Source: Pseudoneurospora amorphoporcata
Lineage: Eukaryota > Ascomycota > Sordariomycetes > Sordariales > Sordariaceae
Assembly (NCBI GenBank): GCA_033297205.1
Contig: MU859113.1
Location: forward strand, 62,001-126,000
Direction: 5' to 3'
Length of the DNA stretch: 64,000 nucleotides
Of the stretch, positions 9,123 to 20,386 are shown piece by piece (the stretch's first letter is position 1; each line of letters opens with the position of its first letter). The translations under genes and the position numbers were made by a program. Under the pieces are notes generated by a model, which was given only the letters and a program-made list of their open reading frames with translations, was not told where the DNA came from and ran no database searches.

Positions 9123-10756
9123 GGTTGGTAGTGGTTGTCGAGAGGAAGGGAGGAATGAGAGGGTCGAGTGGAAGTCGAGGATGGTCGCGTGGGGGAAGAA
9201 TCTCTTCAATTGCTTTTTCCTTATCGATTGAAAATTATATGGACCAGATAAAGGAAGGGTATCTGATGGTGCCAATTGGTCGGATACCAACAGCACTGCA
9301 ATGGTAATCCGGTAAAGTTGGTCTTGAATGATGCAAGAAGACGCAGGAATGCAAGATATTCGACTGGATCCGGTAAATCAACTTCAGTTGCAGGGCAGGT
9401 TTGATCGAAAATGCTGTCCGAAAGCTGCTGCAAAAAAATTTGGGATCGCGGCCAAACTTTTTTTCAAGTGGAAGTCGCTGCAGTCCACCGGGCCCCTGCC
9501 AGCCACGGTCCCCCACTTTGGGGTACCAGGTACCTTGGAGATTTCTTGGCATTGGGTGCACAAGTGGTCCGTGCTATTTGCTGCTGCCTCCCCGTGACTT
9601 CTCATGTGACAGAAGCTGCAACGCACGGTCCAGATGCTGTGGTGAGTCAAGACCTGTGTGGCTGCGTGGCTGTGCGTTGCGGGAGGGGATTCCTGCGTGA
9701 TTAATTTGCCCTGAGGCTGCACAACACCGGGACGCTGATTCAGCGGCCACGATGGGTCTGTTTCATTGGCTAAAATTTCAACAGCACAAACAGGAAGCTT
9801 TTCGGATCAAACTCGAACTCAATGTTGCCTTGTTGCTGCCTGTATCATTTCTCCCATTCAACATCATTCGCCCTGTTGACCCAGCACTTCTACACTTGGA
9901 CGCTTTCAAACTTCCGAGGATATCGTCGGGACTCACACCCCATCATTGCAGTGTTAGTTCTATCTGGTTCGACATGCGTCCTTCTGTCGCGGTGTGAGAG
10001 AAATGGAGGGTGAAATCGAGCTGGACACGCGACGGGCTGAACACCAGCTTACCCCTGCACCCAGAGTGGATTATGCCGCATACGGATTGGTCATTGTGGG
10101 CTTGTGGTGAAGCCAGATCCCGGTCATCGATTTTGCGACCCTGTTGAACTCTTCGAGCTTCAATCTTTTTCGAGAAACAAAAAGTTCGAGACAACGGAAA
10201 TTCGACGACGAAGGAACGCGTGGAGAATGCCACTGTGGGAAAGAAAGCGCGACATGGCCCAAAACGACAACGGAAGGCTTGCCGTGCTTAGGTAGGTTGT
10301 CCAAATAGCACTGCTACCTACTAGGCTACTACCTACGACGGGATGGGAAAGGGCTCGGTCGGTCTGATTTCGCACCCCCTCCCACGAGCCCACCTTCCCG
10401 TCTTTTGCTTCTGCATCTTCCCCTCCGCGCCTGCTTTCTCTGCCAAAACAAGAAATTCCAGAAGGCATGCACTTGCATGTCAACATGGTTGACCAAAGTT
10501 CATTCTCTTTCTATCTGGTCGACTCTTCAACTTTTCAGCTCCCATTTCAAGTTGCAACTTACCTATGGCAGACAGCGGTCATCGGAATCATCCATCTCAT
10601 GGTCTAAGTCGTCGCGTCATTGTCGCGTACCCCAAATCTAGTCAGTCGTGGCATGCCGCTTGCAACCGAGTTGCAGTCGTTGCGACAAACGTTTCACATA
10701 TCGGAATGCCCCCGTCACAACAGTCCCGTGGTCGTTCAAAGAGTCGGCCGTGGTTG
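9123..10756. other. Intergenic region without a supported gene
   Basis: This is upstream of the Utp12-domain gene. The open frames are short and mutually overlapping, with no recognisable domain. An ACCTACTAGG/CTACCTAC cluster at about 10288-10335 resembles the palindromic TACCTAGGTA strings elsewhere in the window. Confidence 0.5.
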
Positions 10757-11119
10757 CTACCGCAGGTTCCCATTGTCCAGCGACAAGAAAGATGCCTTTT
10801 TCTTCATCGTCCCGTTGCCGTTGCCGTTGCCGTTTGCTTGTTTCGCTTGCTGCAATTTGCTGGGTTCTCTCCGAAGACCTTTGAACTTCCGTACGAAACC
10901 GAGACAGGAGGACGCTGTGTGCTTTGTTGCTTGTCGATTATCTTCATACTTGGCGAGATTTCCTTGACACTCATGACACTTTTCCTTTTCTGAAGCATCA
11001 AGCCGACTGAGGACATCAAACCAGTCGTGTCCGGGCTTGTACCTGGTGCACCGAGGCAATATTCCCGACGCGAGTCTGTCCGAGCCCAACAAGTGTTGTT
11101 TGCGCCAGTGCTTGCACAT
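10757..11119 (-). CDS. Possible small Cys/His-rich protein
   Basis: This is a tentative 120-aa ORF from the ATG at 11119. The N-terminal half has regularly placed potential zinc ligands: CKHWRKQH at residues 2-9, then C-x6-H around residues 24-31, then CHEC near residue 48. The C-terminal half is basic and ends in NG repeats and a Lys-rich tail. The spacing resembles small fungal Cys/His proteins, but I cannot name a family. No intron is needed. The longer open frame upstream of this ATG looks non-coding. It could be a chance ORF. Confidence 0.3.
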   Translation of the reverse strand: MCKHWRKQHLLGSDRLASGILPRCTRYKPGHDWFDVLSRLDASEKEKCHECQGNLAKYEDNRQATKHTASSCLGFVRKFKGLRREPSKLQQAKQANGNGNGNGTMKKKASFLSLDNGNLR

Positions 11120-12491
11120 CTTTGCATCCGAAAAACAGATAACTTGACGAAGGGGAGGCGTTGAGATGATGAAAAGAAAATGAAGCAAGGAAGAAAATGA
11201 GGACAGCTGGCCGATATATGTACCACGATGAAAAGATGAAAAGGTGTCCACGGCTTTTTCGTGATACCGACGCATGTTCTTGCAACTCGAGAGTTCCTGG
11301 TGTCGATCGCGCACGGCCCACAATGCGACAGAGTGGCCAACCAGACGCTCGAAAGCCGCCTCCACCGACCAAGGGAGCCAGTCAGAAGGCGGAGCCATTC
11401 GCAGGGCCTCGTCGCTGCTTGAGAGCTCGGACAGCTTTCATAAATAGCGTCGAGCTGCCGACCGGGACTGACATGTGTTCTCACCCCCGAATTTTTGTTA
11501 AAAAGGGAGACTGCGACGCGCAACACAACAAGACACCCCCTCGCTACCGACAATTCGGCCAATCAGGACACACAAACAACACAGAAGCCACGACCCCCCC
11601 TCACAGGCTGCCTTGACTCTGACGCGACGCCAGCCGCTTCTCCCCACTCCCCCCCCTCCCGTCGTTTCTTGTGACTTGTACAAGAGAACTTGCGAACCCT
11701 CCGTCCAAAAAGTTCCAACCCTTGACTAAAAAATATCTTTTTGCTGTTGCCCGCCCAACCAGCCCAGCCCAGCCACACCTTTAAAATCAGCGGCCTGCAC
11801 CACTGCACTCCAGCCCCGACCGTCTGGATTTCACGACGTTTTTCCATCCCCGACAATCGTCATCGCACACATTTCAACGCAAGGCAGTCAAGGCCCACTT
11901 CCGGATTTGATCATTCTCAGCCTCGCACTCCCCTGGCCTGCGCAACTTCGCAAACTTGTGAGTGGTGGCAACTTTTTTATAATTTTCTTTTTCCCCTTCT
12001 TTTCCGCTTTTCTTCCCCCTCATCCCCCGAACCCGACCGACGCGTGTGCACGTACCACCACTCGCGCCTCTCGCAACCCCAACCCTCGCGCGGGCATTCC
12101 CGACTTTCGAGTGCTCCCACTCCACCTCCATTGTCGTCGCGCGCGCGCATCGCAAACGCCACTATTCGCAGTCGCATCCACGTCGCAATCGCGTGCACTT
12201 GCGGCGGTTTACCAGTTGTTGTCGTGTCACACAACATTTCATCCACACTGCACTCGTGCGATAGCACCACAACATACCTCTGATAAAATTATATACCAAC
12301 TCTGGCTACCGAATCAACTACTTTTGCATCAAAGTGCACGGCGTTCGCTGACACGATTTCTTCAGTTGTTTTGGTGCCCCAAATCCTTGCTTAGATACCC
12401 CCCTTTCAGTTGCGCGCACCCACAGACTCAGAGCATATCCACGTGGATATCGTTCCATCTCGTCTTCTAGCTCTTTTCTCAATCTTACTGT
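11120..12491 (+). promoter_or_regulatory. Upstream region and pyrimidine-rich leader of the bromodomain gene
   Basis: From about 11500 onward the + strand is strongly C/T-rich, typical of promoters and leaders of highly expressed fungal genes. The short open frames on both strands here are low-complexity by-products. No domain is recognised. Confidence 0.4.
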
Positions 12492-15400
12492 ATGGCAGTT
12501 ATGACAAGTCATCAAGCTGACGGTGTCGCGGGTCTCCCCGAGAAGCCCGTCGTCACCATGGCTACTGAGGCTCCTTCTACTACCACTCCTGATGCGCCTG
12601 TGGCAGAGGCGCCCAAGAGTGATGCTGCTCCTGCTCCTGCTCCTGCTTCTGCTACTGCTGATGCTGTTGCGGCACCAACCCCTGATGCGCCAGTGAAGGA
12701 TGTTGCAAATGGTGATCGAACAGAAACAGAAGTGAATGGGTGAGTTACATTACCTGCCAGTTACCCTACAGTACCTATCGATTTTGTCTCAGATCCCCTT
12801 CACCTGAAGATGACACATTCATTTGCGTCGCTTCGCCACCCGAGCCTTTTTTTTTTCTTTTTTTTTTTCCCGCCAACCCCTCCAAAACCTGAACCTTGAA
12901 CGCTAATTTCTTCCCGTAGTCACGACGAAGAGGTCTCCCCCGAAACTCTTGTGCCAGAAACCAAAATTGATAGTCTTCCCACTCCTAAGGACGAACCTTT
13001 GGAAGAAGCACAAACCACTCCAGCAAAGAAGGAAGCAGACGCCTCCAAAGTAGAAGAGTCAAAGGAAGGTGAGGGCAAGAGTGACGAAAAGGCTCAAAAA
13101 GAGGAAGAAAAGCCCGCTCCGGTAGAGGAGGCAAAGAAGGCCGACGAACCGGCAAAGGCAGAGGAACCAGCGAAGGCAGAAGAAGAAAAGGACGAGGGCG
13201 ACAAGATGGAGATCGATGCGCCAGAGCCACCGGCGGGCGATGCGCCCAAGGAGTCCATCGCATCGCCTGCGAAGGACAGGGCTCCTGAATTGGCCGCCGA
13301 TGAAAAGAGCAAGGAAGAAAAGCCTGCCGCTGCCGAGGAGGCCAAGGAGGACAAGCCGGCCGAGTCAAAAGCTGACGTAGCCATGGAAGCGAAGCCGGAA
13401 GAAGCCAAGAAGGAGGCCCCTGCTCCTTCCGCAACGGAAACCCTCACCACCGAGCCCGCGCCAAAACCACCCGCGTCTCCTGCAAAACAACAAGACGTAG
13501 AAATGGCCGATGCGCCTGCGACGGTCGAGGAGCTCGCCAAAACAGAAGAGTCGAAGCCCGCCGAGGCGACACCCACAGCGACTCAACAAGAGACACAAGA
13601 CACTGCTGTCAGTGACGTAGCGCCCCTCACACCAGCTGAAGAGGCGAAGAAGGACAAGGACGCGCCTCGGCCATCCCCCGCCGCTCCCGTTACCGCAGAC
13701 ACGAGCATGTCGGACGCGCCCCCGCCGTCGTCCAAGCCCTACAGGGAGCGCGAGGAAGACAGCGAAGATGAACCCGTCGCCAAACGCGCAAAGGTGTCCC
13801 CTGCCGCAGATCAGGCCAACGCTAAGAGCGAAGCCAAGAGGGAGGACAAGATGGACGTCGACAGTAAGCCTGTGGCATCATCTGCATCCACTCCGGCCCC
13901 CGACAGGAGCGACAGGAACGAACACAAGTCGCTGGCGGATGACTCAATCAACAACCTGCCTATCTCGGATTACATGAACCGTCAGATCCGTATGGTGTTG
14001 GCTGGCGTCAAGAAGACCAAAGCGGGCTTTCACTTCCGTCTTCCCGTGTCGGACCTCTGGCCCGGTCTGTGGAATGAGTACTCGGTCAAGGTTAAGGACC
14101 CTGTCGACATTCAGACCATGGAGAGGCGGCTCCGCGGGACCTTGACTAAGTACCAGACCCTAGGAGACTTCAAGCGCGACCTGGACAAGCTCGTGCAAAA
14201 CTCCATCACCTTCAACGGCGAGTATCACGAGGTTACTACCGCCGCTCGGTCGTGTCGCGATACTATCGTGTCTCGACTAGGTGGTTGCTCAGCCTTTGAG
14301 CCGTCGAGGCCTGAGAAGAAGGACTTGGCGAAGCAGCACACGACTCGTCATGCGGAGCCGAGAGCGGCTACTCACCACTCTTCTCCCCCGGCGCCTCTTC
14401 CCCAGCGCCCTCAACAGCCCCGCGTCAACACCGCGGCGGTGCCCACGCCCTCGTCCTCAAAGCCCATCGAGTCTCCTGCCTTCGCCATCCCTGCTAACAA
14501 CAATGGCATGCCCTTGATCCGTCGCGACTCAACCAAGCCTGACAGCCGCGCCAAGCGCCCCGTGAAGCCTACCCATTCCAAGGACCTTGTCTATGACACG
14601 AAGCGCAAGAAGAAGTTGAGCCCTGAACTCCGCTTCTGCGAAGAGGTGCTCACTGAACTCCGCAAGCAGAGATACTACGAGTTCAACGAGGCCTTCCAGA
14701 AGCCTGTTGACCCCGTTGCCCTCAACATCCCAACTTACCACAAGGTGGTCAAGAAGCCGATGGACTTGTCGACGATGCAGAGCAAGCTCAACGCGGGCGA
14801 CTACGCCAACGCCAAGGAGTTCGAACGCGACTTTGAGCTTATCATCAAGAACTGTAGGCTTTTCAACGGCGAGCAGCACATAGTATATGAGCAGGCTCTG
14901 CGACTGCAAAGCCTCTACCGCCGTGAAATGTCCAAGAAGGACGAGTGGTTGGCTAAGCATGCTCCTCCTCCTGCGGCTCATCAGTCTTCGAACACTAGTC
15001 CTAGGATGAAGGATGAGTCGGACTGGGAAGAGCCCGAATCGGAGGGCGAGCCGGAGGTGGATGAGGAGCTTAAGGGGGCCCAACAACGTCTGGCGAGCTA
15101 TATGAAGCGTCTGGAGGAAGAGCAGAAGAAGATCAACGACATCATGCTCGAGATGAACCCGAACATGGCGGACGTTGAGATTGCTCAGTCCGTGGTCGCC
15201 ATGCTTCAGAAGCAGATCATCACCGAAAGGTCCAAGATCGCCTCCATGCAGCCGACGAAGAAGGCCGCGCCTGCGAAGTCGCATCACGCCAAGCCCGCGG
15301 CCAGCAAGCCCAAGAAGGCCATGCCGTCCGGTGGCAGCAGCTCTCACCACGCTAGTGGCAACGTTGCCAAAAAGGCTGGCGGTGCCCATTCGAGCATGGG

Positions 15401-15971
15401 CGGTCATGGAGGTGGTATGGGAGGTATGCCCAAGAAGGCGGCGGCGGCTCGGAAGCCCGCGCCGAAGCGCAAGATGGGTACGGTCGAGAAGGAGGTTATT
15501 GCAGCCGGTATTGCCGAGCTGGAAGGCGCCCAACTTGAGCGTGCTATCGAGATCATTAAGACCGATACCGGCACGGGCGAGAACGACTCGGGCGAATTGG
15601 AGCTGGACATCGATCAGCTTTCTCAAGAAGCCCTTACCCAGTTGTACGACCTCGCCATCAAGGCGTTCCCCCACCTGCAAAGGGAAAAGGAACGCACCAT
15701 GGCCGCCCAGGCGGCGCCTCCTCCCCCACCTGCCGCGCAGCGGTCTAAACCGGTTCAGAAGACCAAGAAGAACAAGCCGATGAGCAAGATGGAGCAGGAG
15801 CGCAGACTCCAACAGTTGAACGAGCTTCGCGCCCAGGCCGGCCGCCAAGGCTCCGGTAGTCAAGAGCCTCTGGAGTCGATCGAGGGTACGGGAAGGGCTT
15901 CTGTTGATCCCGCTCCGCAGCATCGTCGCGAGGAGGACAGCGAGGATGAGGAGAGCTCTGAAGAGGAGTAA
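12492..15971 (+). CDS. bdf1: Double-bromodomain, NET-domain chromatin reader (BDF1/BET family)
   Basis: Exons are 12492-12739 and 12920-15971, with a 180-nt intron (GTGAGT to CCGTAG) that keeps phase. The product is 1099 aa. BET proteins bind acetylated histone tails and support TFIID-dependent transcription. A long acidic, Ala/Lys/Glu/Pro-rich disordered region (1-420) precedes bromodomain 1 (about 427-535) and bromodomain 2 (about 650-755). An extra-terminal NET domain lies at about 930-1005, followed by a Lys-rich patch and an acidic end (SEDEESSEEE). Both bromodomains keep the acetyl-lysine-binding Asn (TFNGEYH and LFNGEQH). Bromodomain 1 lacks the usual P-V-D...P-x-Y ZA loop present in bromodomain 2 (KPVDPVALNIPTYHKVVKKPMD). 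A basic segment between bromodomain 2 and NET contains repeated KKA/HH stretches. Confidence 0.93.
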
Positions 15972-18917
15972 CAGGGTTCACGCGTCCACTAGGTCTGCTC
16001 GCCCTCCACCTCCAGTCCGACACTTCTGTTTCCCACTGGTCTTGGTGGTCTCGCTCTCGATCATATGACCAGGGCTCACTCAGATGGGGTCCGTCGGATG
16101 TGCTATCTTTTTGCTCCAGTTGAAATCCATACTTTATGGATAACATGTATGTGCCATGCCATGCTCTCGCCTATCTTACTTCAGCTTGTTCAGGCATAGC
16201 TTCTCTCCGGGGGCACTTACCTGACTTTTCCAACTTTGAAGGGCAGAATTGAGACTTATGCCTCGAGATATTGATCATTCGGATTGGCACTCCCGTATGA
16301 GTCATCATCGTCTCTTTCCATCTCCCCCTTTCCGTAGCAAAATCAGTTAGCATCGTATCTTACCAGCGGGCGCATTTGTGTGTGTCCGCTTGGATTAGCA
16401 GAGAATGGTCGGTGGCTTATGGTTTATCGTTCGTCTCTCAGTTGGGGGAACAGAGAGAACGAATGGATAGTGCTAGCCCTCTCGTTCTTTGCTTGCTTAC
16501 TTTCCAAACTCCTAAGAACAACATGAGGTACTGGACGATCATGAAGATAGAGGCAGAATATGGAAGGAAGGGGGTTACGGGGAAAAAAAGAGATAAAATA
16601 ATAGGAGGACATTGCAAGGAAACGGAGTCTTTTACTGCTGCGTTATGCGCGTGTTGCTTGCTTGCTTGGTGATGATGGAATGATTCGTGATGAAGTTGCT
16701 TTTGCGCCTTGCGCTTTTAGCAAGATGGGGAAAAGACGGATGGAGAATGCATGATGGTTCGGGATGTTACTGGTAGTAGGTTAGACATGGAATGGTTCTT
16801 ACTTACCTTGATGTCTGTCGCCAGTTGGTGCTGTCGGGCCCTGTACCTGTATTGCAGAGACATGCTCGTGAAATGGTGTCATGTCAAGATTGTCGTCGAG
16901 GGATATCGACGTCGTCCAAATTGATCGACGGCACTCGGCTGCCATTGTTGTCGGTAACACCTTGTCCTTTCTTCTCGAGTTCGTGGTGTCATCGTGTCTG
17001 TTGCGCCTGGAAGTCCCAGCAAAATTCTTGCTAGGCATGTGTGTCTTCCTGAAAGCTTTTCATCGACTTGGAAGCCTTTTCGCCCCCAATGCCCCAGCAA
17101 AGCCACCCAGCGGATCAGACAAGGGCAAATAGCAGGTGGGCCAACGACGACTTCGAGCCATGTGCGCTTGTGGATCAGGCGCCCTGACTACCTCTAGGCA
17201 TGCCTGCTCAGTGTGGATCGTGAGTGCGGTGCTCCGACGTCTCTTTGCCGGCCACCTGGTCGCCGAGGACGGCATGAAGATACGAAGGTAAAGGCCGGAA
17301 ACAGGCAAAAATTTTGCTCCCGGGGTTGCTGGTGACTGTGAATGTACTTGCAAGGAAGAAGCGTAGGCGGGCGTGTGTCATCTTGGTCTTGTCTTGATAT
17401 GTCGGGATGAAGTGTATGAGAGACGACCCGTCAGCGCGAGTGGACATTTCTATCTCTAGGGCGGAATTGGTACGCTACTGTAACAGTGCCCATGGTTAGC
17501 GAGGGGAGCAGTGGGTTGGTTGCAGGAACCCCGCTGTACTACCAGCTGCTCGTGACAGTGACGTCCGGATACTTGCCAGGCCTCTTACGAGCGCCAATTG
17601 CGCCGACGAGGGTTGTGGAATGTCAAATTACTCGTCGGGATTTCGTAACTGTGTCTTTGGCGGCTTTGCTCCCGGGCGAAATCACGTTTCTGAAGCTTGC
17701 AAGATATCTTGTCTTCCGAGGGATAGCGACTTTCGATGCGTCTAAGAACCCAGACGGAGACGGGACGCGACCGAGGCGACTCGGGTTTTCCGTGAAACGA
17801 GTTCCCGTCGAGGCGATCGCCGACTTGTTCCAGGAAACAATCTGCCATCGGATACTGTCGGAAGATTGTGGAATTAGCCTTCATGTCTATCAACAAGCGT
17901 ATTAACGACGAGGTGTCGTTGGGATACTCACCGTCGCTCTTGCTCCAGACGGGCACTCGTCTTCCGGTGCGGCCATCGAGGTTCTTGCGCACATGGGAAG
18001 AGTCGGTGAAGGAGCCACAGAAGAGCATCTCGGGAATGAAGAGTAGAAACAGATATCATGAGACCGGTAGATCCATGCTTGAGTAGCAAAAGGCAAAGGT
18101 AATTGAGCTAGGAGAAACGAGGAGATGGGTTGTTGGTTGTTCGGTGGTTGGTTGTTGGTCAGTGCCGTGTTTTGGGTTGGTTTTGGACATTTTGCGGGGG
18201 CCCAGTGGGAGGACGGCGGCCCGTAACTAACGCTTTCAGCCGCCAGCCGAGGGGTTCCATTAGTTGCTTCCATGCCCCTCCACAGCACAGCCGCCCCGGG
18301 ACGTTTTGTGGCAGACTTTAGGGCTTCACTTAGCACCTGTTCAACAACAATATGGGACGAGTCCATGTCTTTGTCACATATGACCCTCGCAGCCCTTCTT
18401 CAGACCACCGCTTAGGAAAGCCATTCACCTGTTCATACAGATACCTCGCAGACAATGGAGCTGAGATCGAGTCCCACTGTTTGTTCAGCTGCCCGACTTG
18501 GGACATCCAAACTGCCTTGATCCTGCCCAAGGCCCAAGGCATCAATCGCTCACGATTACACCAGCGAGCTCATGTCGTAAACCACTGGCGATTCTTTGGA
18601 GTCCTTTTCTGGGCTACCCCATGGTAGTAGGTACTCTTGACGGGAATGTGCATCATTACAGGCAAATTGTTCAATGCATGGGATATTTAACATCTATGAC
18701 GGCATGAATCCACCGTCAATATCGTTGTTCTTGACACAAGGTTGGCAGTTTCCACGTTTACATTCTCAGCGAGTAACCGGACACAAGACTCGTCGACCAC
18801 CACTTATTGTACTCGACATCAACGTGGATTCGATACAACTTGATCATCTTTCAAACAATCAATCTGCCTTGGTTGTCTACTAGGAACGACATTATCATCA
18901 TCATCATCATCATCATC
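15972..18917. other. Intergenic region, about 2.9 kb, no supported gene
   Basis: This includes the 3' flank of the bromodomain gene and the upstream flank of the DUF6640 gene. Overlapping open frames of 139 (+) and 147-154 (-) codons at 17486-18366 have no recognised domain. One - strand segment near 17925-18030 ends at a GTGAGT-like donor, so a small spliced gene there is possible, but I cannot build a coherent model. Confidence 0.4.
18894..18917 (+). repeat. (ATC)8 microsatellite abutting a start codon
   Basis: Eight ATC units run directly into the ATG of the DUF6640 gene at 18918. Length changes would alter the immediate leader but keep A at -3. Confidence 0.85.
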
Positions 18918-19452
18918 ATGCTCGGAAAGATTCTCCTAACCATTGACGCCCTCTTCCTCCTCTTTGCTACCCCGGCGGCCGACTACAGCAAAACCCACAT
19001 GTTCAATCCAGCCTGGAAGCCACATGCAAAGTATGTACCCAACCCCACCGGTTATCGTACAATGTCTAGACCTAGTCTTGTACTAAAGCAGTCCCGACAG
19101 ATTTCATTGCGGCCAAACCATCACCATTTCCGTCGTCATGGGTCTCACTACCCTCTTCTACACCTGGCTACCATCCGGCCGTATCCCAAAATCAGGCCCG
19201 GTCCCCACACCAGCCGTACTAGCCGAAAGGCGTGAGCGGATGAAGGAATCCTTTCGAACGGCGGGCTTCCTCGGAAGTGTCTACTGGTTAGCGGGTGTGG
19301 CAGCCATCCTGTATCCCAACACTGCAGGAACCGATCCCGAGTTCGGCAAGATCACCGACTTCCCTCAGGGAAAGGTGTTCCCGGTATTAGCTGGTTTGGC
19401 TATCTTGGGGGCATGGCTCGAGACGAGGCGTCTTGGAAGGCTCCAAGCGTGA
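18918..19452 (+). CDS. DUF6640-family small integral membrane protein
   Basis: Exons are 18918-19030 and 19101-19452. The 70-nt intron (GTATGT to GACAG, branch-like TACTAA) splits a Lys codon and gives a 154-aa product. Exon 1 holds the first hydrophobic helix and the segment DYSKTHMFNPAWKPHAK. Exon 2 continues FHCGQTITISVV, which matches the N-terminal signature of a fungal four-helix family (DUF6640, sometimes labelled acetyltransferase without biochemical support). Three more hydrophobic helices follow (about residues 42-62, 85-105 and 128-146). It is probably an endomembrane or plasma-membrane protein of unknown role. An ORF caller ignoring the intron would start at the internal Met at 19138 and lose a third of the protein. 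Confidence 0.8.
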
Positions 19453-20386
19453 GTGGAAGGCTGATGATGGATGGGCAACGGAAGTCGGAGGGTGACGAAG
19501 CCCGTTGTTTCAGGTCTCATATGATGGACTGCGTCTTGCCAACCGCGGTGCATACATGGTGCTCTATCCATGCCGAGATGACTTGGGCGGCCTTCACCCT
19601 GGCGAACGATACATGACGCGTCCGGGCGCCGCCGGTGTGGCTTTGAAGGGGGTCTGGAAATGAGATAGGGGGATCATGGGGGTTGTCCATTTACGGAAAC
19701 TTGACTCGTGCTTGGACGGTGCGTTGTTATGTGCCTACCTACCTACATTTACTCAGCTTTGCGCCGGTACCTAGCATATGACTTTTCATGAATGCATTTT
19801 TCTTTCTTTCTGTCTCCTGAAATTCTGAACTCTACCGAAAGGCTAATCCACAGCGGAGTTCCATCAGCACCGCTAGCCCCCGGATCAACACCGATTTCCA
19901 GGCCCTTGGCGACCGTTGAAGCCCCGTTGGTTACCCCTGAAGCTCCGTCTTGGCAGGGACTTGGCACCGGCCGTCCCCCGGGAGCACTGATGCAGACCTG
20001 GACCTTTACGTCACAGACACTCTGATCTCACCGTCGTTTCAACCCAACTCTCAGTGGAGGTCAGGTACGAGTGAATCGTCCCATCCGAAGCCAGACATTC
20101 CATGAGCGGAACACCCTAACATGTCCAGCAGAACTCCATTTTGTTGTGTACTTCCCGGCAACCAGCCCCTCGGGCACCTCTCGTTTGGATCGAACCTCGA
20201 CACCATCTCTCTTGGTGATTGATACCTTGACACCACCTTGGCTTTTTGTATCCCAATTATTGCCATTCGAGACACACCAACTACTCCGTCTGTCAAGTCA
20301 CCTGTACCTAACAGCGCACCACGACTGCGACTCCTCTAGGACACTGTGCAATCACTTCACCGTCAACACATCTTGCCCATATCGGC
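19453..20386. other. Intergenic region without a supported gene
   Basis: A short open frame near 19792-20025 has no recognised domain. CTACCTACCTAC occurs near 19734-19746. The rest is the probable promoter and leader of the downstream gene. Confidence 0.45.

Noticed and set aside
7995..9131. 378-codon open frame on the + strand opposite the Utp12-domain gene
   Set aside because: Antisense by-product of Asp/Glu-rich and Ala-rich coding sequence. It has Val/Leu/Gly-rich low complexity and no good start.
14529..15923. 464-codon open frame antisense to the bromodomain gene
   Set aside because: Codon-bias shadow of the spliced + strand gene, which has clear bromodomain and NET motifs.
17486..18366. 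Overlapping open frames (139 codons +, 147 and 154 codons -)
   Set aside because: They overlap each other on both strands, lack known motifs, and splice options do not give one coherent protein.
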